Positions 41,505 to 51,662 of a DNA stretch of 64,000 bases are shown here, one piece after another (positions within the stretch are counted from its first letter, which is position 1; every line of letters begins with the position of its first letter). Made by a program: the position numbers and the translations under genes. The stretch comes from Dactylis glomerata. Taxonomy: Eukaryota; Streptophyta; Magnoliopsida; Poales; Poaceae. The notes under the pieces were generated by a model. The model was not told where the DNA came from and searched no databases. It saw only the letters and a program-made list of their open reading frames with translations. The DNA lies in assembly GCA_007115705.1 (NCBI GenBank), contig QXEO01001841.1, positions 372,001-436,000 on the forward strand, written 5' to 3'.

Positions 41505-41772
41505 TCCCCCAGATCTATCAAGTGTGTGAACAATGTATTTCGATGGCTCCAAAAGAATCCAAGGCGCAGGAGCAGGTGTAGTCCTGATTTCACCACAAGG
41601 CGACAAATTGAAATATGTGTTACGAATGAGTTTTCCCCATGCTTCTAACAATGAAGCTGAGTACGAGGCGTTGCTCCACGGAATGAAAATGGCAAAAGCT
41701 TGCGGAGCAACTCGACTTAAAATATTTGGAGACTCGAACCTCATCGTTCAACAAGTAATGAACAGGTGCGAC
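41505..41772 (+). pseudogene. R1 pol segment: archaeal-type RNase H, N-terminal part
   Basis: The frame resumes from 23899 across R2 with one ACAGG copy. MYFDGSKR, NNEAEYEALLHG and FGDSNLIVQQ carry the RNase H acidic residues. A TGA at 41527-41529 replaces the Trp codon found in the siblings. The segment is cut at 41772 by the solo LTR. Confidence 0.85.
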
Positions 41773-42700
41773 TGTCGTCGTGGTGAAACAACATATGCCA
41801 TGGGATGGCTTAAATGGGGGCCGAACTAGATGCTGGAGGATTCGGGAGAGGGGAACGAGCTGAAAAGCACGACAGAAAGGAACACAGATCTACCCAGGTT
41901 CGGGGCTCTCGTAAGGAGATAACACCCCTACTCCTGCTCTACTAGTTATATAATTGGATCGATGGAGTATACAACAATGGCGCTTCCAAGCTCTATGCTA
42001 GAGGAGGAAGATGAACTGCTAAGTGTAGGAACATAGAGTGACCAACCCCTCACTAGGGCTCCCTGTGCCACCTTATATAGTGGTGGCCAGGGTTACAACG
42101 GTCACCTGAGACCAGGGGACACCAACTACACTCCAAATAGGGCAAGCTGACGAAGGCACACGCCCTTGACTTTCTTCCTGATTGCTCTCGATGTGACTCA
42201 CCCTTGCTGTACCTTGTACTTCCTGACTGTGACCATACCTCTGTGAGGTAAGCTCTGTACTTGGGCACAGTGAGGGTAGGTAGACCACCACTGTGCCCCC
42301 TGTCAACACGATCTTCCTCCATGCTGAACTGAACCTTTCCTTGATTGTAGGGATGTGACGCCTTGGTTGACTCATGTAACCCGGATATGAACGTTGGCCA
42401 TATGCCGGACTTATATGCCGGACCAATGACCTATGAAGGTCGGGTAATCCGGCCTCCCCTGCTTCTGCACAACACATCAAATAGGTAGGCCGACATATCT
42501 AAGCATATGCCGGCACTCCTCAATTAGTATCCCAGTTAATCCGGCATATCTATACTGCCACCGGGATACACTCATATGCCGGTCTATGCCGACGCTCCTC
42601 TATTCCGGCCAGAACCCACCTAGGTCAACCGACATAAAGTCAACCTTACTCTTTGTAACTTTCCAGCCTCTTGACCCTACCGGGGGTCATCCCCCCGATA
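41773..42700. mobile_element. Solo LTR of an unrelated retrotransposon, TSD GCGAC
   Basis: A 928-bp insertion in R1 pol flanked by gcgac at 41768-41772 and 42701-42705. It begins TGTCG and ends CGATA. A perfect inverted terminus would end CGACA, so the last bases carry one C-to-T change. It has no coding frame or internal region and contains a tatatag promoter-like motif near 42076. The R1 frame rejoins exactly on removal. The family was not identified, and the orientation is not fixed. Confidence 0.8.
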
Positions 42701-42705
42701 GCGAC

Positions 42706-43564
42706 GCCACCAGCGACAACATGACAGCATACAGAAACTTATACTACTACCTTGAAGGAACATTCGATGGATGCGAAGTTTCGCATGTCAGCAGAGCCAG
42801 CAATGAGGAAGCCGACAATTTAGCAAACATCGGGTCCCAATGCTTACCCGTACCACAAGGAGTCTTTTGGGAGGAAATCATGGAGCGATCAATAAAGAAC
42901 AGCAAAACATCAACTATGGAGGGGCAACCGACAGGCTCGGGGGCTGGAAAAACAAGTGCAGCAGAACCAGAAGAAGTCATGATGATAGAAGAAACTTGGA
43001 TGCAGCCATATCTGGCATACATGATAAACAAAACACTACCGGAAGACACAGTAGAAGCCAAAAGGATAATACGACGATCGAAGGCTTTCATTGTGTTACA
43101 GGGAAAATTGTACAAGAAAAGTATATCGGGCGTTCTACAATGATGCGTCACTCCTCAAGAAGGACAAGAAATCTTAAAAGATATTCATGCAGGAGTATGT
43201 GGACATCACGCGAGTAGCAGAGCTATCGCAGCCAAGGCCTTTCGAGCAGGATTCTATTGGTTAACAGCCATCAAAGACGCAAAAGATATAGTTCGAAAGT
43301 GTGAAGCATGCCAAAGGTTTGCATCTCGGCCACACGCGCCAGCAGCAGAGTTACAACCAATACCATTATCATGGCCCTTTGCGCAATGGGGTCTTGATAT
43401 GGTAGGAAAATTGCACAAATCTTGGCCAAGAGGACACGTTTATATGCTGGTAGCAGTCGACAAATTCACCAAGTGGGTAGAAGCAGCCCCAGTGATGACT
43501 CAAGATTCTAAAGCCACAATAAATTTCATCAAGTCTATAGTCTTTCATTTTGGAGTACCACACA
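42706..43564 (+). pseudogene. R1 pol segment: end of RNase H, integrase N-terminal half
   Basis: Continues from the solo LTR. It reads through the linker (EEVMMIEETWMQPYLAYMIN) to the integrase finger (VCGHHASS...KCEACQ) and first catalytic Asp (LDMVG). A TGA at 43141-43143 sits where R2 and R4 have Arg. The frame is cut at 43564, within FGVP, by the CACTA element. Confidence 0.86.
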
Positions 43565-45465
43565 CACTAGTAGGGAAAACCTCATCTGTGGCGCACCAAT
43601 ATATGTATTCTGTGGCGCATGGGTGGTGCTCCACAGAATCTTCGCCACAAAAATAAGCATTCTGTGGCGCACCAGTACATGCGCCACAGAAATAGACATT
43701 CTGTGGCGCACCAGTTCATATGCGCCACAGAAATAAGGCATTCTGTGGCGCATGAGTACTAGGTGCGCCACAGAAATAGGTGCGCCACAGAAAATTCAAA
43801 AAAATTCAAAAAAAATTAAAAATCAGAAAAAATATTATTATTTTTTGAAAATCATAAAAATCGAAATAATGTGAAAAAACTATTTTGTTTCATTTTTTTT
43901 AGGATTTTATCATATGAGGAACATATTCAAATCACACCGAATTTCTTGACTTCCCGCTAGGTCACCCATCTTTAGACTACTCCGGGCTCAGCACGCTTAA
44001 CTTCTCTATTCTATGTGCATGAGTTATCCCTAACCTATCCAAGTTCTTATTGATATTACTATCATATCAATCCTCTTAAGGCCTATGTGTGCTTGTGTGT
44101 GTATGTGCGTATATGTGTGTATATGTGTGTGTATGTATATATATGTGTATATATATTATGTATATATGTATATATGTGTATATGTGTATATATGTCCGCG
44201 TATATATGTGTGTATGTGTGTATATATGTATGCATGTGTGCATATATATGTGTGTATATGTACGTATATGTGCATATATATGTGTATATGTGCGTATATG
44301 TGTGTGTATGTCCACGTATATGTGCATATATGTGTATGTATGTCCGCGTATATGTGCGTATATGTGTATGTATATGTGCGTATATGTGTGTATATGTGTG
44401 TATGTGTGTGTATATGTATGCATGTGTGCATATATATGTGTTTATATGTGCGTATATGTGTGTATATGTGTGCGTATATGTATGTATATATGTGTGTATG
44501 TATGCGTATATGTGCATATATGTGTGTGTATGTGTGCCTATATGTGTGTGTATATGTGTATATGTGCGTGTGTGTATGTCTGTATATGTGTGTGTATATA
44601 TGTGTGTGTATATGTGTGTATATGTGTGTATATATCTGCATGTGTGCTATATGTGTGTATATAACTAATCCAAAAGTTTAATCCAATATAAATTTTGATC
44701 TTAAAATAAAAATTTAAAAAAAAATTGAAAATATACAAGTGCAAAAAAGTCTATTTTCCCTTTTGAATTTTGAGATTCTAAAATTTGTCGAAACGACCAT
44801 AGGTCGTTGAATTCGGATGTAACTTTTCGTGTAGATACTTTTTCATATAAAAAACTTTTTAATCCGACTTCGTATGCAAAAGTTATGGCCGTTTTACCGA
44901 GACATAAATTTTTTTTGTAAAAAATATCAAAATTCATTTTTATTATTTTTCTTACTTACTAGATCACATAACATAACTAAATCTGATTTTTTGAATTTTT
45001 TTCAAACCTTTTATCATTTTCTCTTATTTTTTAAATGACTAAAAAGGCGACCCACAGGGGGGTGGGACGAGCTAATTCTGTGGCGCACCAGGGCCAGTGC
45101 GCCACAGAATTAGGGTAATTCTGTGGCGCACTGGCCCTGGTGCGCCACAGAATGCTCACCAGGGCCAGTGCGCCACAGAATTACCCGAATTCTGTGGCGC
45201 ACTGATCTTGGTGCGCCACAGAATGCTCTAATTCTGTGGCGCACTAGCCCTGATGCGCCACAGAAATAGAGGAACCAATGATTGGGGCTGATAGGGCGTG
45301 GGTCCCACCCTATTTCTGTGGCGCATGGTCTTTTGGTGCGCCATAGAAATGACATATTTCTGTGGCGCACCTGGTTTGGTGCGCCACAGAAATAATTTCT
45401 GTGGCGCACTTCTGGCTAGAGCGCCACAGAATTGCATCCCACCTATAAGGGTTTTCCTACTAGTG
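43565..45465. mobile_element. Non-autonomous CACTA element, 1901 bp, TSD ACA
   Basis: The terminal inverted repeats begin CACTAGTAGGgAAAACC; the left copy has one extra G. The 3-bp duplication aca lies at 43562-43564 and 45466-45468, and removal restores the integrase frame of R1. Both ends are packed with ctgtggcgca and its complement in head-to-head pairs (43584-43790 and 45074-45433), the subterminal repeats where CACTA transposase binds. The interior is AT-rich, holds a long tatgtg minisatellite and has no transposase frame. Confidence 0.92.
44080..44665 (+). repeat. Minisatellite of tatatgtg / tgtgcg words inside the CACTA
   Basis: About 590 bp of alternating purine-pyrimidine sequence (tatatgtgtgtatatgtgcg and variants). 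Because the period is not a multiple of three in a simple way, all six frames stay open, giving spurious Cys/Tyr/Val or His/Thr/Tyr frames. It is capable of Z-DNA or cruciform structure. Confidence 0.9.
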
Positions 45466-45468
45466 ACA

Positions 45469-46090
45469 GCATAATCAAAGACAATGGTATGAACTTCACG
45501 TCGAAAGAGTTCAAGGACTATTGCAAAGGACTGGGAATAAAATTGAAGTTTGCATCTGTAGCACATCCAAAGACAAACGGACAAGTCGAAAAAGCCAATA
45601 GCTTAATATGCAATGGGATAAAAAAGAGGCTGTTAGCACCTCTCGAAAAGGCCAAGCACGCTTGGGTAGATGAGCGACCTCCGTACTCTGGAGTCTACGA
45701 ACTACACCCAATGCAGCTACTCAAGAAACACCCTTTTTCTTGGTCCATGGCGCGGAAGCTGTGCTTCCAGTTGAAATAACTCATGAAGCACCAAGGATCG
45801 CAGCATACGATGAGGCAACTTCCACAGAAGCTTTGCAGGATGATGTAGACGCACTCAATGAGGCAAGAGACGTAGCACTCGCCAAAGCCACTCAGTATCA
45901 GCAAAACTTGCGAAATTACCACAGCAGTCGAGTTCATCCACAATCTTTCGCGGTAGGAGATCTAGTTCTACGACTCAAGCAAGATAGCCATCGAAAACTC
46001 GAGTCCCCATGGGTGGGACCTTACATCGTGACAGAAGTGATACCAGGAGGAGCTTATCGACTACAAGACAAGAAAACGGGGCAACACGAG
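45469..46090 (+). pseudogene. R1 pol segment: integrase C-terminal half, frameshifted
   Basis: Continues across the CACTA with the second catalytic Asp (DNGMNF) and Glu (GQVEKAN). A frameshift between about 45680 and 45740 moves the frame to the one starting near MVHGAEAVLPVE, which then runs to the R4 insertion at 46091. The C-terminal domain (GDLVLRLKQD...GPYIVTEV) is intact. The last codons lie at 54934-54978. Confidence 0.85.
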
Positions 46091-46425
46091 TGATGAGGGG
46101 TTAACTCGACAAATGTCCTAAATGAAGAACTTAGGATCGGGGAGATAGGGCGTCGGATGAACTCGAAGGTGAAGTTAGTCGAAATAGGTATGCGTCGAAA
46201 GTAAACTTGGGTGTTCAACCTGGCTTGCTTTCAATCTAGCCTACACCGTCCCCTCCTGGCCCCTTTATATAGGTGGCCAGGTCTCGAGGATCGGGTAGGG
46301 TCCGATACAGATTACAATATCGACATACGGTAGGAACTCGTACTCGACTATCATTACAATTGGGCCTAGCTTAACGGGCCTCAGGGGTACTCAACTAACG
46401 GGATCTATTAGCTATACCCTTGTCA
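46091..46425 (-). repeat. R4 3' LTR
   Basis: 335 bp; pairs with 54594-54928. Confidence 0.93.
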
Positions 46426-47365
46426 GTAGCCCCTGAGATTCTACCAGAATTGTAGATTCGGGTTGAATCTCTAATCTTCAAATCTTTGACTTGATCAATT
46501 CTTCGACTTCTTCATATCTTCAAATCTTCGATTCGGTCTTTCGACTTATGTTCATAATAATTTGCTCGCAAGGGGTTTTGATGAACAAGCCTGACAACTC
46601 TGACGGATCAAGAGGTCAGTTAACTGCCGGAACAGATACTTGTCACCTACTTTAAATTCAATCCCCTTGGACTTGAATTCGGGATACCGGTCAAACCCAC
46701 TCTTTTGCCGCATTTAGGACTTACAAAGAATGAATCCCAGTGATTCTCAGGGTACCCAGTGCGTCCACCAGGATTTTCTTCGCGTCGTAGACACGGATAC
46801 ATACCAGCAGAGCGCATCCATGTGCGTATACCATGCCACACAGGACGGATCCCGGGGTCTTACCTTCGTGATAAATCACGGCATTCGAGTTTCGTTGCGA
46901 TAACGCAACTCGAGAATCTTATGTCGCAGCCAAGTTTTTGACTGATAAAATCAAAGAATTTCGGATTTTAATTTAACTTCTTCGCTCCCGATGGGAGTAA
47001 TCTCTTTGTATTTCGTCGACTATGTAGTCGAAGTTTGTATGACAATCTTTCTTCATCTGCACTATTGATTATCTCATCCTCTATCGGGTGCGCGCTCAGC
47101 GCTCCCGATGGGAGTAGCCCCCGAGGCTATGCTTGAGTACTTGTAATCGAGCATAGGCTCAAAATTTAATTCCTTTTTCCCTGTTGACTTCTCCTGTTTG
47201 CAAGCCCCCGAGTTCAAAGCGAGGTCCTTCATATCATGCGACCATACTCTCCTATTTTCATGTTTTCTCCTTTGGTATTATCGTCTACTGTGTGCAGAAT
47301 TTAACTCCTGTTGTAAAATATGCTTACGGGCCTTGCTTTAGCACAGGGGCCCGATAATACGTGCT
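46426..47365 (-). other. R4 3' untranslated region
   Basis: Includes the block 46647-46870, shared with R0 and R2, with an open minus-strand frame of 64 codons but no recognised domain. The purine-rich aggggctac next to the LTR is the probable polypurine tract. Confidence 0.6.
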
Positions 47366-47372
47366 TATAAAT
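47366..47372 (+). promoter_or_regulatory. TATA box of the antisense ORF in R4
   Basis: TATAAAT, 109 bp upstream of the antisense ATG at 47475. The same spacing is found in R2. Confidence 0.6.
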
Positions 47373-47474
47373 AAAGCATCTTCTGGCAAAGGTAAAAACC
47401 CTAATCAGATTCCTCCTCCGCCGCATCATCTTCTCCCTCCATCTAGGATTTTCCTAACCTTTTCCTTTGACCAC

Positions 47475-48053
47475 ATGGCTGATGCAGATGGTTCTCGCAT
47501 GAACCTTGGCTCTCCGGTGGCACCGCGGGGTTGAGGTCACCCTCGTGGAAGCAAGAACAAGAACAACACAACTCCAGCCACCGCAGGATCTTCATCGGCC
47601 GCTCCGGTTAAGCGCCGCCCCGGTCGCCCACCTGGGAGCAAAAATAAGCCCAAGGTGACTGGTGCTGCCCCAGGTCCAAGCGCCCCTACTCCTACTGCTC
47701 CCACTGCTCCTCCCAGAATCTTTTCCTTCTTTTGCATTGCTATGGCACAGTGCCGTGAGATTCAGCCTCTGCCGCTGAATTTCACCAAGTTCATGGATGG
47801 GCGGGAACTGCGGGAAGCGGTTCTCCGTGAACAGTCTGGCAGTGGGACTCCATACGAGGTGGAGGTTTGGTATGATGGCGACGGCGAGCAGTACTTGAAG
47901 GGTGGCTGGTCACAATTTGTAGAAGACCACGACATCCACCAAGGCTTCTTCATGGCCTTCGACTTCCACATTGGCACGTCGAAGTTCGACGTGAAGATCT
48001 ATGACGGCACCCAGTGCCAGAAGAAGTATGAAGCTGAAGTCCATTTCCATTAG
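47475..48053 (+). pseudogene. Antisense ORF in R4: AT-hook plus B3-like DNA-binding protein, one stop
   Basis: A 193-codon frame on the strand opposite to R4's own genes, just downstream of pol. Residues 46-60 form an AT-hook (KRRPGRPPGSKNK), preceded by a second basic PRGSKNK stretch. A Pro/Ala/Thr spacer follows. Residues 99-178 resemble a plant B3 domain (LPLNFTKFM, GGWSQFVEDHDIHQGFF, KFDVKIYDG). AT-hooks grip AT-rich minor grooves and B3 domains bind specific DNA, so the product would be a nuclear DNA-binding protein. Codon 20 is TGA, one C-to-T change from CGA, so this copy is formally broken, though ATG codons further in could start the rest. Its own TATA box suggests transcription independent of the LTR. 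Antisense ORFs are known in Tat-lineage elements; what this protein does is not known to me. Confidence 0.72.
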
Positions 48054-48470
48054 GATCTGCCTTTTATGTAATTTCGTTTGATAATGTCCTTGCTGCTATA
48101 TTATCTACAATGAATATTCGTACTCTACTTTGATGGTTTTACTAGTACCCTGAAAACAAGTCACTTGTTCTGAGGTATGCTTGAGATATATCGGGTTCTT
48201 TGCGAACCAATTGGTATGAAGAATATCGGGTTCTTTTGTGAACCAAATTGTTTGAGTATCTATCGGGTTGTCTGTACAACCTTATAGTGAAAAAGATCTC
48301 CAACTCGCGATAAAAATTCCTTTCGTACGACCCGAGGGTTGAAGCCCCCGAGCGGAGAAGTAGAAATACTTGTACAACTTTGTCGAGTTCAACCCAAAGA
48401 ACCTGACCTATGGCCTCATGTTCTGGGTTCAGAAGGTTAACTCGAGTTTAACGATACCACTAGAGTTGTT

Positions 48471-51400
48471 TTATGCGTAAAAACGTCGTAGCTACTCTGC
48501 GTTCCACGGATTGCTCTCGTCTTTTCCTGTCTTCTTATCTTGTAGTCGATATGCTCCTACTGAAATTACTTCTGTGATGATGTAGGGTCCTACCCAAGGG
48601 GACTCCAATTTGCCATGGCTGTCTTGCCTGAGTCGCAAAACTAAGTCTCCCACCACGAAAGATCGTGGACGAACTCGACTACTGTGGTAGTTTCGTAGGC
48701 TCTGTTGATACTGCGTGGCTCTTTCTAATGCCTTGTCCCTCGCTTCATCTAGTGCATCGACATCGTTTTGCAGTGCTTCTGTCAATGTTGTCTCGTTGTA
48801 TGCCATCACTCTTGGGGCCTCGTGTGTAACTTCGACTGGAAGCACGGCTTCTGCGCCATGGACCGGGAAGAAAGGAGTTTCTTGAGTTGCTGTGTTAGGT
48901 GTAGTTCTTAGGCTCCAAAGAACGAAGGGCAATTCTTCTACCCAAGCGCTCTTGGCTTTCTCGAGAGGTGCTAGGAGCCTCTTTTTTATCCCACTACATA
49001 TCAGGCCATTGGCTTTTTCGACTTGCCCGTTTGTTTTCGGGTGCGCCACAGATGCGAATTTGAGCTTGATCCCCAATCCTTCGCAATAGCTCTTAAATTC
49101 CTTTGAAGTGAAATTTGTCCCGTTATCTGTGATGATGCTATATGGTACACCAAAACGGAATACTATTGACTTGATGAAGCTGATTGCTGCTGTAGAATCT
49201 TGAGTTGTTACCGGGGCCGCTTCCACCCACTTGGTAAATTTATCGACTGCCACTAGCATGTAAACATGCCCTCCTGGCCAGGATTTGTGCAACTTTCCCA
49301 CCATATCGAGGCCCCATTGCGCAAAGGGCCAAGACAATGGTATTGTTTGTAGCTCTGCTGCTGGTGCATGCGGTCTAGATGCAAATCTTTGACATGCTTC
49401 ACACTTTCGAACTATATCTTTCGCGTCTTCGATGGCTGTTAGCCAATAGAATCCTGCTCGGAAAGCCTTTGCCGCTATTGCTCTGCTGCTAGCATGATGG
49501 CCGCACACTCCGCCGTGTATGTCTTTTAGTATTGTTTGTCCTTCCTGGGGCGTTACACAACGCTGCAAAACGCCGGTAATACTCTTCTTGTATAACTTCC
49601 CCTGCAACACGACAAACGTTTTCGATCTTCGAGTTATCCTCTTGGCCTCCACTGCATCTTCTGGTAATTGTTTATTTATCATGTATGCCAGATATGGCTG
49701 CATCCATGTTTCTTCTATCATCATGACCTCCTCTGGCTCCGACGTAGCCCCCGAGTCTGCTGCAGTAGTTGGACTTTTTCCACTTTTAATTGATCTTTCT
49801 ACTATTTCTTCCCAAAATACTCCGGACGGCACGGGTAAGCACTGTGACCCGATATTTGCTAAATTGTCGGCTTCCTCATTACTATTCCTGCTTATATGCG
49901 AGACTTCGCATCCATCGAATGTTCCCTCAAGATAATGATATAAATTCTTGTAGGCCATCATGTTATCATTGATTGTGTCACACCTGTTCATAACTTGCTG
50001 GACAACAAGGTTGGAATCTCCAAATATTTTTAGGCGAGTTGCTCCACATGCTTTTGCCATCTTCATACCGTGCAACAATGCCTCGTACTCTGCTTCATTA
50101 TTAGAAGCCTGTGGAAAGCTCATCCTTAAGACGTACTTCAATTTGTCACCATGAGGCGATATCAAAACCACTCCTGCGCCTGCGCCTTGGACTCTCTTAG
50201 AACCGTCGAAGTACATTGTCCAAACACTGGATAAGTCTGGTGGTCCCGTGCTTTGCAGCTCCAGCCACTCTGCCGTAAAATCTGGCAAGACTTGCGACTT
50301 AATCGCCTTCCTTTTTTCGTACGTGATGTCCATGGGAGATAACTCGATTCCCCACAAAGAGACACGTCCTGTTGCTGAAGGATTATTCAATATGCTTGAT
50401 AGCGGCGCTTCATTGACCACTATAATTGGGTGCACCGCAAAGTACTGTCGCAGTTTTCGTGCAGTTGTGAAAACACTATATGCATGTTTCTGATAATGCG
50501 GGTACCTCTGTTTCGTCGGAGATAATACTTCGCTGATGAAATATACCGGCCTCTGGACGCCGTGGGCTTTTCCTTCTTCGCTTCTTTCGACAACTAATAC
50601 TGTGCTCACCACCTGATGGGTTGCGGCGATGTAGAGTAGTAGTGGCTCTTTTTCTTTTGGTGCGACCAGTACTGGCGGCGTGGAAAGCACTTTTTTCAAC
50701 TGTGCCAAAGCTGCGTCTGCTTCTTCCGTCCATTCAAATTTATCATCTGACTTCTTCATAAGTGCATAGAAAGGAAGCGCCTTTTCTCCCAATCGAGCAA
50801 CGAAACAACTTAAAGCCGCGACGCGCCCTGCAAGTTTCTGTACGTCGTGTAGTTTCGTGGGTTTCCCCATTGTCAAAATTGCTTGAATCTTCTCTGGGTT
50901 CGCCTCTATTCCTCATGCTGATACCAGGAACCCTAAAAGTTGTCCTGCTGATACGCCGAAGGAACACTTTGTCGGGTTAAGCTTAAGCTTGTACCTGCTC
51001 AGGTTGTCAAAGGTTTCTGCCAAGTCGCTGATCAGAGATTTCTCCTCTCTTATGGTGATGACTACATCATCAATGTAGACTTGGATGTTGCGCCCTATTT
51101 GGCTTCCAAGGCAATTTTGCATCATCCTTTGATAAGTTGCTCCTGCATTTTTTAGCCCGAACGGCATCACTTGGTAGCAAAACACTCCGTATGGTGTGAT
51201 GAAGGCCATTTTTTCTTCGTCTTCTTTCTTCAATTTGATCTGATTGTAACCAGAATATGCGTCCAAAAATGAAAGCCTCGCGCATCCCGCTGTTGAATCA
51301 ATTATCTGATCGATGCGGGGTAGAGGGAAGGGATCCTTTGGACAATGCTTATTGAGAGATGTGTAGTCGACACATACTCTTTGTACGTCTGTGTTCTTCT

Positions 51401-51662
51401 TGGGTACTATGACTGGGTTCGACACCCAACTCGAAGTTTTGATTTCTCTGATAAATCCGGCATTTTCTAGCCTGTGCAACTCTGATGCTATCGCCTTCCT
51501 TTTAGGTTCATCAAATCGTCGCAATGGCTGCTTGACTGGCTTTGCTTTGGGATCTACATTTAATGCATGCTCGACGAGTTCCCTAGGAACCCCTGGCATG
51601 TCTGATGGACACGAGGCGAAGATTTCCCAGCGCTCACGGAGGAACTCGACGAGCGCGCTTTA
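48471..51662 (-). pseudogene. R4 pol: reverse transcriptase, dual RNase H, integrase
   Basis: One frame downstream of the conserved TAG; the next codon here is also a stop (TAA where R1 and R2 have GAA). Reverse transcriptase with VYIDDVVIT lies at about 51075. The first RNase H lacks the acidic residue. The second RNase H has MYFDGS, NNEAEYEALLHG and FGDSNLVVQQ. Integrase has VCGHHASS...KCEACQ and catalytic Asp, Asp and Glu in LDMVG, DNGTNF and GQVEKANG. Stops: TGA at 50910-50912 (CGA in R2) and TAG at 48489-48491 (CAG in R2, six codons before the end). The central 794 codons (50876-48492) are open. Confidence 0.88.

Noticed and set aside
42053..42480. Minus-strand frames of 89 and 135 codons in the solo LTR
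   Set aside because: They overlap each other within an LTR with exact TSDs and have no domain.
44083..44681. Several overlapping open frames of 115-198 codons on both strands (Cys/Tyr/Val-rich and His/Thr/Tyr-rich)
   Set aside because: They are translations of the tatgtg minisatellite, which lacks stop codons in all frames; no start context, domain or codon structure.
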